Source: Fusicatenibacter saccharivorans
Lineage (GTDB): Bacteria > Bacillota > Clostridia > Lachnospirales > Lachnospiraceae
Length of the DNA stretch: 64,000 nt
Direction: 5' to 3'
Assembly (NCBI RefSeq): GCF_027667425.1
Contig: NZ_JAQEGR010000004.1
Coordinates: 124,001 to 188,000, forward strand
This document shows positions 25,326 through 34,056 of the stretch, piece by piece. The first letter of the stretch is position 1; each line of letters opens with the position of its first letter. The position numbers and the translations under genes are program-made. The notes under the pieces were generated by a model, which saw only the letters and a program-made list of their open reading frames with translations, had not been told where the DNA came from and did no database searches.

Positions 25326-26180
25326 ATGAAACTAAGAGAAACAATCATGAAAATTGTATTTCTGATTGCAGCATGCTGCTCCGTGCTGGCTGTTGCACTG
25401 ATCTGCATTTTCCTGTTTATGAATGGCGTTCCTGCCATTTTTAAAATCGGACCGCTGAAATTTTTGACCGGTACCATGTGGAAACCGGGAAACAACATTT
25501 TCGGCATCCTGCCGATGATTGTCGGCAGTATCTGCGTGACCGGTCTTGCAATCCTGATGGGTGTGCCGGTTGCCATTCTTACTTCGGTGTTTCTTTCTCG
25601 TTACTGTCCGAAAAAGTTTTACGGCATCTGCAAATCAGGTATTAACCTGATGGCCGGTATTCCGTCTATCGTATATGGATTTTTCGGACTGGTTGTGATC
25701 GTCCCGTTGATGGCACAGCTGACCGGCAAAAACGGAAACACAATGCTGACGGCATCTATTCTTCTGGCCGTTATGATTCTTCCGACCGTGGTCGGTGTAA
25801 CAGAATCCGCCATTACAAGTGTTCCGGAATCCTACTATGAAGCAAGCCTTGGCCTTGGTGCAACGCATTCCCAGAGCGTTTTCTTTGCAGTTGTTCCGGC
25901 GGCAAAATCCGGAATCCTGGCAGGTATCGTGCTTGGCATCGGACGTGCCATCGGAGAGACGATGGCAGTGATTATGATTGCCGGAAACCAGCCTCGTATG
26001 CCAAAAGGAATCACAGAAGGCCTTCGTACCATGACAGCCAATATTGTACTGGAGATGGGATATGCATCCGGACTTCACCGGGAAGCGCTGATTGCAACGG
26101 GTGTTGTGCTGTTTGTCTTTATCCTGCTGATCAATTTATCGGTGTCTATGCTGAACCGGAGGGTACATTATGGTGATTAA
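25326..26180 (+). CDS. pstC: Phosphate ABC transporter permease PstC
   Basis: 284 residues, six membrane helices. The permease EAA loop lies in ESYYEASLGLGATHSQSVFFAVVPAAKSG, then GIGRAIGETMAVIMIAGN, the PstC signature. It forms the membrane channel with PstA. Ribosome site AAAGGAAAGGATTTATCTT. Its end overlaps pstA by 11 bp. Confidence 0.95.
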   Translation: MKLRETIMKIVFLIAACCSVLAVALICIFLFMNGVPAIFKIGPLKFLTGTMWKPGNNIFGILPMIVGSICVTGLAILMGVPVAILTSVFLSRYCPKKFYGICKSGINLMAGIPSIVYGFFGLVVIVPLMAQLTGKNGNTMLTASILLAVMILPTVVGVTESAITSVPESYYEASLGLGATHSQSVFFAVVPAAKSGILAGIVLGIGRAIGETMAVIMIAGNQPRMPKGITEGLRTMTANIVLEMGYASGLHREALIATGVVLFVFILLINLSVSMLNRRVHYGD

Positions 26181-27072
26181 AGGAAATGGAGCTGTAAATA
26201 CAATGGAAGCTGTAAAAATAAATACAAAAGAAAAAGAAAGAACAAAGGTTACGTATCACAAAAGTGTTTTTTCCTCCGTGCTGACCGGAATTACCTGGGG
26301 AGCAGCCATTCTTGCACTTGCCGTTCTGGTTTTCCTGGTTGGATTCATTCTGATTCGTGGCGTGAAAAACCTGACACTGGAGCAGTTTGCCTGGACCTAT
26401 AATACAGAGAATGTTACGATGCTTCCGGCGATCATCAACACTGTTACGATGACGGTACTTTCCCTTCTGCTTGCTGCGCCCCTCGGCATTTTCTCGGCGA
26501 TTTATCTGGTTGAATATGCCAACAAACGCGGAAAACTGGTTGGGCTGATCCGGATTACGGCAGAGACCCTTTCCGGTATTCCGTCGATTGTTTACGGTTT
26601 GTTCGGTATGCTGTTTTTTACGAAAACCCTGAAAATGGGATACTCGATGATGTCCGGTGCCTGTACCCTTGCCATCATGATTCTTCCGCTGATTATGCGA
26701 ACAGCAGAAGAAGCCTTAAAATCGGTTCCGGATTCCTATCGGGAAGCAAGCTTTGGACTGGGAGCCGGAAAGCTTCGTACGATTTTTAAAATTGTTCTTC
26801 CATCTGCCGTACCCGGCATTCTTTCCGGTGTCATTCTTGCGACAGGCCGTGTCGTAGGAGAGACGGCAGCGCTTCTTTTCACAGCAGGAACGATTGCAAA
26901 GGTGGCAGGCCTTATGGATTCCGGCCGTACCCTTGCCGTTCATATGTATGCACTTTCCAGTGAAGGCCTTTATATGAATCAGATGTATGCAACCGGCGTC
27001 ATCCTGATGCTGATTGTCCTTCTGATCAACGGCTGTTCCGGAATGATTGCGAAGAAAATTGCAAAGAAATAA
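26170..27072 (+). CDS. pstA: Phosphate ABC transporter permease PstA
   Basis: 300 residues, six helices, with an N-terminal polar extension of about 40 residues before the first helix. The EAA loop is DSYREASFGLGAGKLRTIFKIVLPSAVPG, then ATGRVVGETAALLFTAG, typical of PstA. The ATG at 26170 lies inside the end of pstC, 7 bases after GGAGG, so translation is coupled. pstB follows 20 bp later. Confidence 0.95.
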   Translation: MVIKGNGAVNTMEAVKINTKEKERTKVTYHKSVFSSVLTGITWGAAILALAVLVFLVGFILIRGVKNLTLEQFAWTYNTENVTMLPAIINTVTMTVLSLLLAAPLGIFSAIYLVEYANKRGKLVGLIRITAETLSGIPSIVYGLFGMLFFTKTLKMGYSMMSGACTLAIMILPLIMRTAEEALKSVPDSYREASFGLGAGKLRTIFKIVLPSAVPGILSGVILATGRVVGETAALLFTAGTIAKVAGLMDSGRTLAVHMYALSSEGLYMNQMYATGVILMLIVLLINGCSGMIAKKIAKK

Positions 27073-27092
27073 AAGAGAGACGAGGAAAAAAC

Positions 27093-27845
27093 ATGAGCAA
27101 AATAGATGTATCCAATATGGATCTTTATTACGGAGACTTTCATGCATTAAAAAATATCAACTTGAGCATTGATGCCAATGAAGTGACGGCTTTTATCGGA
27201 CCTTCCGGCTGTGGTAAATCGACCCTGTTAAAATCCATCAACAGAATGAATGATCTCGTTCCGGGCTGCCGGATCACCGGTGAAATGCTGTTGGACGGAG
27301 AAAACATCTACGGCGGAAAAATGGATGTCAACGGACTCCGAAAACGGGTCGGCATGGTATTCCAGAAACCAAATCCGTTCCCGATGAGCATTTACGACAA
27401 TATTGCCTATGGCCCCAGAACCCATGGTGTCCGTTCCAAAGCGAAGCTGGATGATATTGTGGAGCAGTCTCTTCGACAGGCGGCAATCTGGGATGAGGTG
27501 AAGGACCGTTTGAAGAAAAGCGCACTTGGCATGTCCGGCGGACAACAGCAGCGTCTTTGCATTGCGCGTGCTCTTGCCGTACAGCCGGAGGTTCTTCTGA
27601 TGGACGAACCAACCTCAGCACTGGATCCGATTTCTACTTCCAAAATCGAAGATCTTGCGGTAGAATTGAAAAAAGATTATACTATTGTCATGGTAACCCA
27701 CAATATGCAGCAGGCAGCCAGAATTTCCGACAAAACCGCATTTTTCCTGTTAGGCGAGGTAGTAGAATACGGAGAGACCGAACAGATCTTCTCCATGCCG
27801 AAGGATAAACGGACAGAGGATTACATTACAGGGAGGTTTGGCTGA
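27093..27845 (+). CDS. pstB: Phosphate ABC transporter ATPase PstB
   Basis: 250 residues. Walker A GPSGCGKST at 36-44, signature LGMSGGQQQRL, Walker B VLLMDEPTSALD, and H-loop MVTHNM. The motif DLVPGCRITGEMLLDGENIY is typical of PstB. It powers phosphate import. Full length. phoU starts 1 bp after its stop. Confidence 0.97.
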   Translation: MSKIDVSNMDLYYGDFHALKNINLSIDANEVTAFIGPSGCGKSTLLKSINRMNDLVPGCRITGEMLLDGENIYGGKMDVNGLRKRVGMVFQKPNPFPMSIYDNIAYGPRTHGVRSKAKLDDIVEQSLRQAAIWDEVKDRLKKSALGMSGGQQQRLCIARALAVQPEVLLMDEPTSALDPISTSKIEDLAVELKKDYTIVMVTHNMQQAARISDKTAFFLLGEVVEYGETEQIFSMPKDKRTEDYITGRFG

Positions 27846-27846
27846 T

Positions 27847-28491
27847 ATGAGGGAAAGATTTGAGCAGCAGATGGAAATTCTGCACACGGAGCTGATTGAG
27901 CTTGGCGCACTCTGCGAGCAGGCAATCGGACGGACGTATGAGGTTCTGCTGGAGGGAAACCAGAGAGCGGCAGAAGAGATTATCAAAAAAGACCAGGTTG
28001 TCGATGCGAAAGAACGGGAGATCGAGGATCTCTGCTTCCGCATCATTTTACAGCAGCAGCCGGTAGCACGTGATCTGCGTCAGGTATCTGCGGCATTAAA
28101 AATGATTACCGATATGGAGCGGATCGGAGACCAGGCAGCAGATATTGCGGATATCGTAAAAGTAACGAGTCTTGATGTGCCGGATGCAAGCATCCGTCTG
28201 AAGGATATGGCGAAAGCAACAGCTTCTATGGTAACAAAATGCATCGATGCATACGTTAAGCAGGATCTGAAGCTTGCACGGGAGGTTATCGATTCCGATG
28301 ATATCGTGGATGATCTTTTTGACGAGGTAAAGGATGAAATTCTGCAGGGTATGCGAAAGGGAATTACCACAGATGTCCAGTCTCTGGACTATCTGATGAT
28401 TGCAAAATATTATGAAAGAATCGGTGACCATGCAACAAACATTGCGGAATGGGTTGTGTACTCCATTAACGGTCACCATAAAGGGGAATAA
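27847..28491 (+). CDS. phoU: Phosphate signalling protein PhoU
   Basis: 214 residues in two similar three-helix bundles, each with a PhoU metal-site motif (ERIGDQAADIADI and ERIGDHATNIAEW). PhoU links PstB activity to the PhoR kinase and keeps the regulon off when phosphate is plentiful. The ATG at 27847 is 10 bases from GGGAGG. A TTG nine bases earlier is too close to the ribosome site. Confidence 0.95.
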   Translation: MRERFEQQMEILHTELIELGALCEQAIGRTYEVLLEGNQRAAEEIIKKDQVVDAKEREIEDLCFRIILQQQPVARDLRQVSAALKMITDMERIGDQAADIADIVKVTSLDVPDASIRLKDMAKATASMVTKCIDAYVKQDLKLAREVIDSDDIVDDLFDEVKDEILQGMRKGITTDVQSLDYLMIAKYYERIGDHATNIAEWVVYSINGHHKGE

Positions 28492-28494
28492 CAG

Positions 28495-29166
28495 ATGATC
28501 TACTGCGTGGAAGATGAAAGAAATATACGGGAACTGATCGTATACACACTGGAATCGAGTGGTTTTACCGCAAGAGGCCTGGAAAGCGGAAAAGAGCTGA
28601 ATGCAGCTATTGCAGAACAGCTTCCGGACCTGATCCTTCTGGATATCATGCTTCCGGGAGAGGATGGGCTTGAAATTCTTTCACGCCTCAAAGCATCGGA
28701 AGTAACAAAAGAAATTCCGGTCATTATGGTAACGGCAAAGGGCGCTGAATATGATAAGGTCATGGGTCTGGACTGCGGAGCAGATGACTATATTACCAAG
28801 CCGTTTGGTATGATGGAATTTATCGCAAGGGTACGTGCCGTGCTGCGTCGCGCCGGAAAAGAAGAGAAGGAAAACGATGTGCTGGAGACCGGGGATCTGC
28901 AGATTCAGGTAAAGCAGCACCAGGTTCTGGCCAAGGGGGAGAAGGTTACCCTGACCTTAAAAGAGTTTGAACTGCTGAAATTTTTAATGGAAAATAAAGG
29001 AATTGTCCTTACGAGAGACCGTCTGCTCGGCCATGTCTGGGGCTATGATTTTGACGGAGAAACCCGTACGGTAGACGTTCATGTGCGTACACTCCGCCAG
29101 AAGCTGGGCGAATGCGGCGAGCTGATCGAGACGGTCCGCGGCGTGGGATACCGGATAGGAGGCTGA
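28495..29166 (+). CDS. phoB: Phosphate regulon response regulator (PhoB/PhoP type)
   Basis: 223 residues. Receiver domain with the phospho-acceptor D50 in LILLDIMLPGEDG and K in YITKPFGM, then an OmpR-type winged helix (LTLKEFELLKFLMENKG, GETRTVDVHVRTLRQKL). It starts 3 bp after phoU and is paired with the kinase next to it. It probably binds the Pho box before pstS, making the operon autoregulated. Confidence 0.92.
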   Translation: MIYCVEDERNIRELIVYTLESSGFTARGLESGKELNAAIAEQLPDLILLDIMLPGEDGLEILSRLKASEVTKEIPVIMVTAKGAEYDKVMGLDCGADDYITKPFGMMEFIARVRAVLRRAGKEEKENDVLETGDLQIQVKQHQVLAKGEKVTLTLKEFELLKFLMENKGIVLTRDRLLGHVWGYDFDGETRTVDVHVRTLRQKLGECGELIETVRGVGYRIGG

Positions 29167-29175
29167 GAAAGTAAG

Positions 29176-30834
29176 ATGCGTAAAAAAGTCTTTCAACATG
29201 CGGGAGCGTTGATTATCGCTGCGATTATCCTGACTTTTTTCACCATGAGCTGGGCAATGTACAACAATACGGCGGAGCAGCTTCGTGTTTCGGTGAGAAA
29301 TGAATGTGAGTATTACAGGTATTTTCTGGACAAGATGGGTGATGACAGTCTGGATAAACCGGCCGGCAAGATTACGGCAAGCCGGGTTACCCTGATTGAC
29401 ACGGACGGAACCGTTCTGTTTGATTCGGTCGAGGATGAGAACATGATGGGAAACCATTCCGGGCGGCCGGAGGTGATTGAGGCGGAAAAGACCGGGGAAA
29501 GCAATATTTCCCGTTATTCCGAGACCCTGCGGAGCAAAACATATTATACGGCATTGCGCCTGGACAATGGAAAAATCATCCGTGTTTCCCTGACAACAGA
29601 CAGTGTGTTCGGTGTGATGCTGCGGAATATATGGCTGGTGGTTGTACTGATTGCGGCAGTCCTTGTCGTGGAGCTGCTGATGGTCAGCCATATGACAAAG
29701 GCGCTTGTAAAGCCGATCAATGAGATTGATCTGAATCATCCGCTGGACAACAAAGCGTATGAGGAATTGAGTCCGCTGCTTGGAAGAATTCATCAGCAGC
29801 AGAAGCAGATTCAGCAGCAGATGGAGGAGCTCCGCCATAATCAGGAGGAGTATCTTGCCATCACGGAATATATGAAGGATGGTCTGATCGTGACAAACCA
29901 GTCGGTCGTACTTTCCATCAACCGTTCGGCACAGAATCTGTTTGATGTGACAGCGGAGGAGTGCATTAACCACAATATCGTGACAGTCAGCCGCAACGAG
30001 CAGCTGAAGGAGGCACTGGATCATGCGCTGGAGGGCAGTTCCGAGGAACGGATGCTGGAGATAAATGGAAGAGTCTATCAGCTTCTTGCAAATCCGGTGC
30101 GTGTGGACCGTGTTGTATCCGGTGCGGTCATCCTGGTGCTGGATGTGACGGAAAAACAGAAAGCCGAGGTGATGCGCCGTGAGTTTTCTGCCAATGTGTC
30201 ACATGAGCTGAAAACACCGCTGATGTCGATTTCCGGATATGCGGAGATCATCGAAAATAACATGGTAAAACCGGAGGATATTCCCAAATTTGCGGGCAGA
30301 ATCCACAGTGAGGCGAGCCGGTTAAGCTCTCTTGTCGAGGATATTATCAAGCTGTCCAGACTGGACGAAAACGACCAGTCAATCCCGATGGAGGAAGTGG
30401 ATCTGATGCAGATCTGCCGTGATGTCGAGGGACATCTTTCCATACGGGCAAAGGAGCAGCAGGTGAAGATGACACTGAGAGGAGAGAGCTGCCGGATCAA
30501 AGGTGCACGGCAGGTTCTTTATGAGATGATCTACAATCTCTGCGACAATGCGATCAAGTACAACCGCAGGGACGGTGAGGTCGAAGTGACGGTTTCCCGC
30601 GGAAGAAACGGACGGGCAGTGGTATCTGTGGCAGATACCGGAATCGGAATTGCAAAGGAAGATCAGGAGCGGATCTTTGAACGGTTCTATCGTGTAGATA
30701 AGAGTCATTCCCGTGAAACGGGAGGTACGGGACTTGGACTTTCCATTGTGAAGCATGGAGCGATTCTTCATGATGCGAAGATTAAAATTGAGAGTACACT
30801 TGGAACCGGAACAAAGATTATTCTGGAGTTTTAA
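29176..30834 (+). CDS. phoR: Phosphate regulon sensor histidine kinase PhoR
   Basis: 552 residues. Two membrane helices (about 9-29 and 150-172) flank an extracytoplasmic sensor domain. A HAMP-like linker with a Gln-rich coil (IHQQQKQIQQQMEEL), a PAS domain (about 225-325), the H-box FSANVSHELKTPL with H343, and the N, G1 and G2 boxes (LCDNAIKYN, DTGIGI, GTGLGLSIV) follow. It phosphorylates PhoB under phosphate limitation. It is last in the operon; the terminator is 20 bp on. Confidence 0.94.
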   Translation: MRKKVFQHAGALIIAAIILTFFTMSWAMYNNTAEQLRVSVRNECEYYRYFLDKMGDDSLDKPAGKITASRVTLIDTDGTVLFDSVEDENMMGNHSGRPEVIEAEKTGESNISRYSETLRSKTYYTALRLDNGKIIRVSLTTDSVFGVMLRNIWLVVVLIAAVLVVELLMVSHMTKALVKPINEIDLNHPLDNKAYEELSPLLGRIHQQQKQIQQQMEELRHNQEEYLAITEYMKDGLIVTNQSVVLSINRSAQNLFDVTAEECINHNIVTVSRNEQLKEALDHALEGSSEERMLEINGRVYQLLANPVRVDRVVSGAVILVLDVTEKQKAEVMRREFSANVSHELKTPLMSISGYAEIIENNMVKPEDIPKFAGRIHSEASRLSSLVEDIIKLSRLDENDQSIPMEEVDLMQICRDVEGHLSIRAKEQQVKMTLRGESCRIKGARQVLYEMIYNLCDNAIKYNRRDGEVEVTVSRGRNGRAVVSVADTGIGIAKEDQERIFERFYRVDKSHSRETGGTGLGLSIVKHGAILHDAKIKIESTLGTGTKIILEF

Positions 30835-30852
30835 GTGAAAAACAGATACCGC

Positions 30853-30950
30853 AAAAGACAGCATGCGGGGACAGAACCTATATGGGAGGCTTGAAAAATT
30901 CATGATTTTTAAGTGACCAAAGCGGTTCCGTCCCCGCATGCTGTCTTTTT
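30853..30950 (+). terminator. Long-stem terminator of the pst-pho operon
   Basis: AAAAGACAGCATGCGGGGAC (30853-30872, extending to 30878) pairs with 30924-30945 across a loop of about 45 nt, then TTTTT. One internal mismatch. The following 320 bp to malQ hold only the malQ promoter and operator. Confidence 0.85.
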
Positions 30951-31044
30951 ATGTATGGCTTTGCATCGTTACAAAAATGCAAATTCGTTGTTTTGAATAA
31001 ACAGAGTATTCAATATTTGGTAAATATGATAAGGGGGTTGGGGG

Positions 31045-31073
31045 TTGTTTTTTGATGCAGAGTATGGTATTGT
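31045..31073 (+). promoter_or_regulatory. Promoter of malQ
   Basis: TTGTTT (31045-31050), 17 bp, TATTGT (31068-31073). A perfect inverted repeat follows around the expected start site. The leader to malQ is about 190 nt. Confidence 0.55.
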
Positions 31074-31085
31074 AAATATAACGAG

Positions 31086-31117
31086 TTCCGGAAACGTTAC
31101 CGACACCGTTTCCGGAA
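31086..31117 (+). promoter_or_regulatory. Inverted repeat, candidate LacI-family (MalR) operator
   Basis: TTCCGGAAAC (31086-31095) and GTTTCCGGAA (31108-31117) are perfect 10-bp arms separated by 12 bp. They contain AAACGTT, the kind of CG-centred half-sites used by LacI-type regulators. It lies about 5-35 bp after the predicted start, so a bound repressor would block transcription. The LacI-type gene is directly after malQ. Confidence 0.5.
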
Positions 31118-31273
31118 ATACAGACGAGATACCGACAGCCCTGTTTTTACGAAACAAAATGAGCTGGCTATAGGGGTTGCATAAGTTAAAATTTGCTGCG
31201 TATCCGTGAACAGGAATTATGTATTTGTGGGGTCGGATGGATAGAAAAAACGACAAGGAGAAAGGGTTAAAAA

Positions 31274-32755
31274 ATGAGAGCAAGTGGTATTTTACTTCCG
31301 GTAGCTTCGCTGCCGTCCCGATATGGAATCGGATGTTTTTCGAAAGAAGCATATGAATTTGTGGATCGCCTGGAGGAGGCCGGCCAGAGCTACTGGCAGA
31401 TTCTTCCACTTGGACCGACGGGATATGGAGATTCGCCGTACCAGTCGTTCTCTACTTTTGCAGGAAATCCATATTTTATTGATCTGGAGACCCTGGTAAA
31501 AGAGGGACTTCTGACAGAAGAAGAGTGTGATGCGTGCGATTTCGGTGACAATGCAGAGTATATTGATTACGAAAAGATTTATCTGTCCCGTTTCAAAGTA
31601 CTCAGAAAAGCATTTGAAAGATTTGCGGCAGATGACGTATATGATGCATTTGTATCGGAAAATGGTTACTGGCTGGAAGATTATGCGCTGTATATGGCGA
31701 TTAAGGATGCACTCGGCGGAATCAGCTGGAGTGAGTGGCCGGCAGAATTAAAGGACAGAGAAGAAGCAGCACTGAATCAGAAACGGGAAGAACTTGCCGA
31801 GGAGATTGCATTTTACAAATTCCAGCAGTTTATGTTCCTGAAACAGTGGAAAGCACTGAAAGCTTACGCAAATGAAAAGGGTATCCGTATTATCGGTGAT
31901 ATTCCGATTTATGTTGCATTTGACAGCGCCGACACCTGGGCAAATCCGGTTCTGTTCCAGTTTGATGAGGACAACCAGCCAAAAGCAGTTGCCGGATGCC
32001 CGCCGGATGCGTTCTCCGCAACCGGACAGCTCTGGGGCAACCCGTTATACAGATGGGATTACCATAAGAGCACAGGTTATGCATGGTGGCTGTTACGTCT
32101 GGCTCACGTGTTTAAACTGTACGATACTGTCCGCATCGACCATTTCCGCGGATTTGATGAATATTATTCCATCCCATTCGGTGATCAGACGGCAGAGCGC
32201 GGCCACTGGGAAAAAGGACCGGGCATGGATCTATTCAACACCGTCAAAGAAAAGCTCGGCGATGTGGATGTCATCGCAGAAGACCTGGGATATCTTACCG
32301 AGAGCGTGATCGAAATGGTGAAAGAATCCGGCTATCCGGGTATGAAGGTGCTGCAGTTTGCTTTTGACTCCCGTGAGGAGAGCGATTATCTGCCACACAA
32401 TTACGAGAAAAACTGTGTTGTCTACACCGGAACGCACGACAATGATACCATTCTTGGATGGTATTATGTCATGAGTGAGGAAGACCGCGAATTCTCCAAA
32501 GAGTATATGGGAAATGCAAAGAGTACCGACGAGGAACTCCCGTGGGATTTCATTCGCATGTCAATGGAGAGCGTGGCAAATCTGGCTGTCACTCCGATGC
32601 AGGAATTTTTAGGTCTTGGAACGGAGGCAAGAATCAACTATCCGTCCACACTTGGAAATAACTGGAAATGGCGCCTGCTTCCGGGACAGTTTACACCGGA
32701 AATGGCAAAGAGAATTCATCGGCTGACACAGATTACAGCACGTATTGCAAAATAA
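31274..32755 (+). CDS. malQ: 4-alpha-glucanotransferase (amylomaltase, GH77)
   Basis: 493 residues. GH77 signatures: SRYGIGCFSKEAYEFVD, LPLGPTGYGDSPYQSFSTFAGNPY, nucleophile D289 in VRIDHFRGF, acid/base E336 in VIAEDLG, and stabiliser Asp in GTHDND. It transfers glucan chains between maltodextrins in the cytoplasm and releases glucose. Glycogen phosphorylase downstream shortens the resulting longer chains. Ribosome site AAGGAGAAAGGG. Confidence 0.96.
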   Translation: MRASGILLPVASLPSRYGIGCFSKEAYEFVDRLEEAGQSYWQILPLGPTGYGDSPYQSFSTFAGNPYFIDLETLVKEGLLTEEECDACDFGDNAEYIDYEKIYLSRFKVLRKAFERFAADDVYDAFVSENGYWLEDYALYMAIKDALGGISWSEWPAELKDREEAALNQKREELAEEIAFYKFQQFMFLKQWKALKAYANEKGIRIIGDIPIYVAFDSADTWANPVLFQFDEDNQPKAVAGCPPDAFSATGQLWGNPLYRWDYHKSTGYAWWLLRLAHVFKLYDTVRIDHFRGFDEYYSIPFGDQTAERGHWEKGPGMDLFNTVKEKLGDVDVIAEDLGYLTESVIEMVKESGYPGMKVLQFAFDSREESDYLPHNYEKNCVVYTGTHDNDTILGWYYVMSEEDREFSKEYMGNAKSTDEELPWDFIRMSMESVANLAVTPMQEFLGLGTEARINYPSTLGNNWKWRLLPGQFTPEMAKRIHRLTQITARIAK

Positions 32756-32853
32756 AAATACGCGCCGGAGAGAAAGCAAAACAGGCCGGGAAAACAAGCC
32801 GGAAGAGATTCCGGCAGAACAGGTACAGAGTTTAAAGGAGAGGCCTGCAGAAT

Positions 32854-33888
32854 ATGGAACAGGTAACAATCAGGGACATTGCCCGCAAATGTAAGGTAGG
32901 CGTGAGTACCGTATCGAGAGCGATGAACAATCATCCGGACATCAATCCGGAAACAAAAGAGATGATTTTAAAGGTGATTGCTGAATCGAATTACGTACCG
33001 AACAACAGTGCCAGAAACCTGAAGCGGTCGAATGCCAAAGCGATTGCCATTCTGGTAAAAGGCATGGACAACATGTTCTTCAACAACATGATCAGTGTGA
33101 TTGAAGAGGTTGTGCGAAAAAAGAAATACGCCTGCATTATTGAGCGAGTAGAGGAAAAGGCAAATGAGGTAGACTCCGCGATCGAGATCGTCAAAGAAAA
33201 ACGGCTGCGCGGCATCATTTTCCTGGGCGGAAACTTTACGCATCCGCATGAGAAAATGGCGCAGATCCCGGTTCCGTATGTAATCAGTACAATCGGGGCG
33301 GTTTCAGACGGAGGAAAACCGTGCGCGAGCGTATCGGTCGATGACTACAGGGAAAGCTACAAGATGGTAGATTATCTCTGCAGCATTGGGCACCGGCGCA
33401 TTGCCATCATTACCGCCTGCGAGGACGACATCAGTATCGGACGCCTCCGTCTGAATGCGTACCGCCAGGCTTTACTGGATCATGGGATACCTTATGACCC
33501 TGATCTGGTATTTCATATGACGAAGGACGATACGTACTCTTTCGCCACAGGGTACAAGATAACAAAAGAAATTCTGGAAAAAAAGACGGAGTTTTCCGCA
33601 CTGTATGCCACCGCGGATACGCTGGCAATCGGTGCGTGCCGTGCCTTAAAAGAGGCAGGGCTTACCGTGCCGGATGACATTTCCGTCGCCGGATTTGACG
33701 GAATTGATGCGGGAGAGTATTATATACCCAGTATCACAACGATCCGCCAGCCGGTGGAGCAGCTTGCCGCAGAGACGGCGAAGATGCTGTTTTCCTTAAT
33801 TTCAGGAAAAGAAGAACCCTGCAGCAAAGTATACGATGGGGAACTCGTCGTAAGGGAATCCACAAAGTCGCGGATCGCGCAGCAGTAA
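32854..33888 (+). CDS. LacI-family transcriptional regulator, probable MalR
   Basis: 344 residues. The N-terminal LacI helix-turn-helix (TIRDIARKCKVGVSTVSRAM) and hinge (YVPNNSARNLKRS) are followed by a periplasmic-binding-protein-like sugar domain with VAGFDGIDAGEY and TTIRQPVEQLA. It sits between malQ and glycogen phosphorylase, so control of maltodextrin use is likely, and the 31086 inverted repeat is a possible target. The effector sugar is not deducible. Confidence 0.9.
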   Translation: MEQVTIRDIARKCKVGVSTVSRAMNNHPDINPETKEMILKVIAESNYVPNNSARNLKRSNAKAIAILVKGMDNMFFNNMISVIEEVVRKKKYACIIERVEEKANEVDSAIEIVKEKRLRGIIFLGGNFTHPHEKMAQIPVPYVISTIGAVSDGGKPCASVSVDDYRESYKMVDYLCSIGHRRIAIITACEDDISIGRLRLNAYRQALLDHGIPYDPDLVFHMTKDDTYSFATGYKITKEILEKKTEFSALYATADTLAIGACRALKEAGLTVPDDISVAGFDGIDAGEYYIPSITTIRQPVEQLAAETAKMLFSLISGKEEPCSKVYDGELVVRESTKSRIAQQ

Positions 33889-34056
33889 AATATTTGCTGT
33901 TTCGCTGCCCCCAAAAGTGATTCAGAAGTGAACCGTCCCATTCAGGGAAAAGCTTTGAATGGAACTGCGAAAGCTGCCAATTGCAGGAAATCTGGAATGG
34001 CAGCGCAACTAAATGACACTGTGGGAATTTATCCACAGCAATACGAGGAGAAAAAA

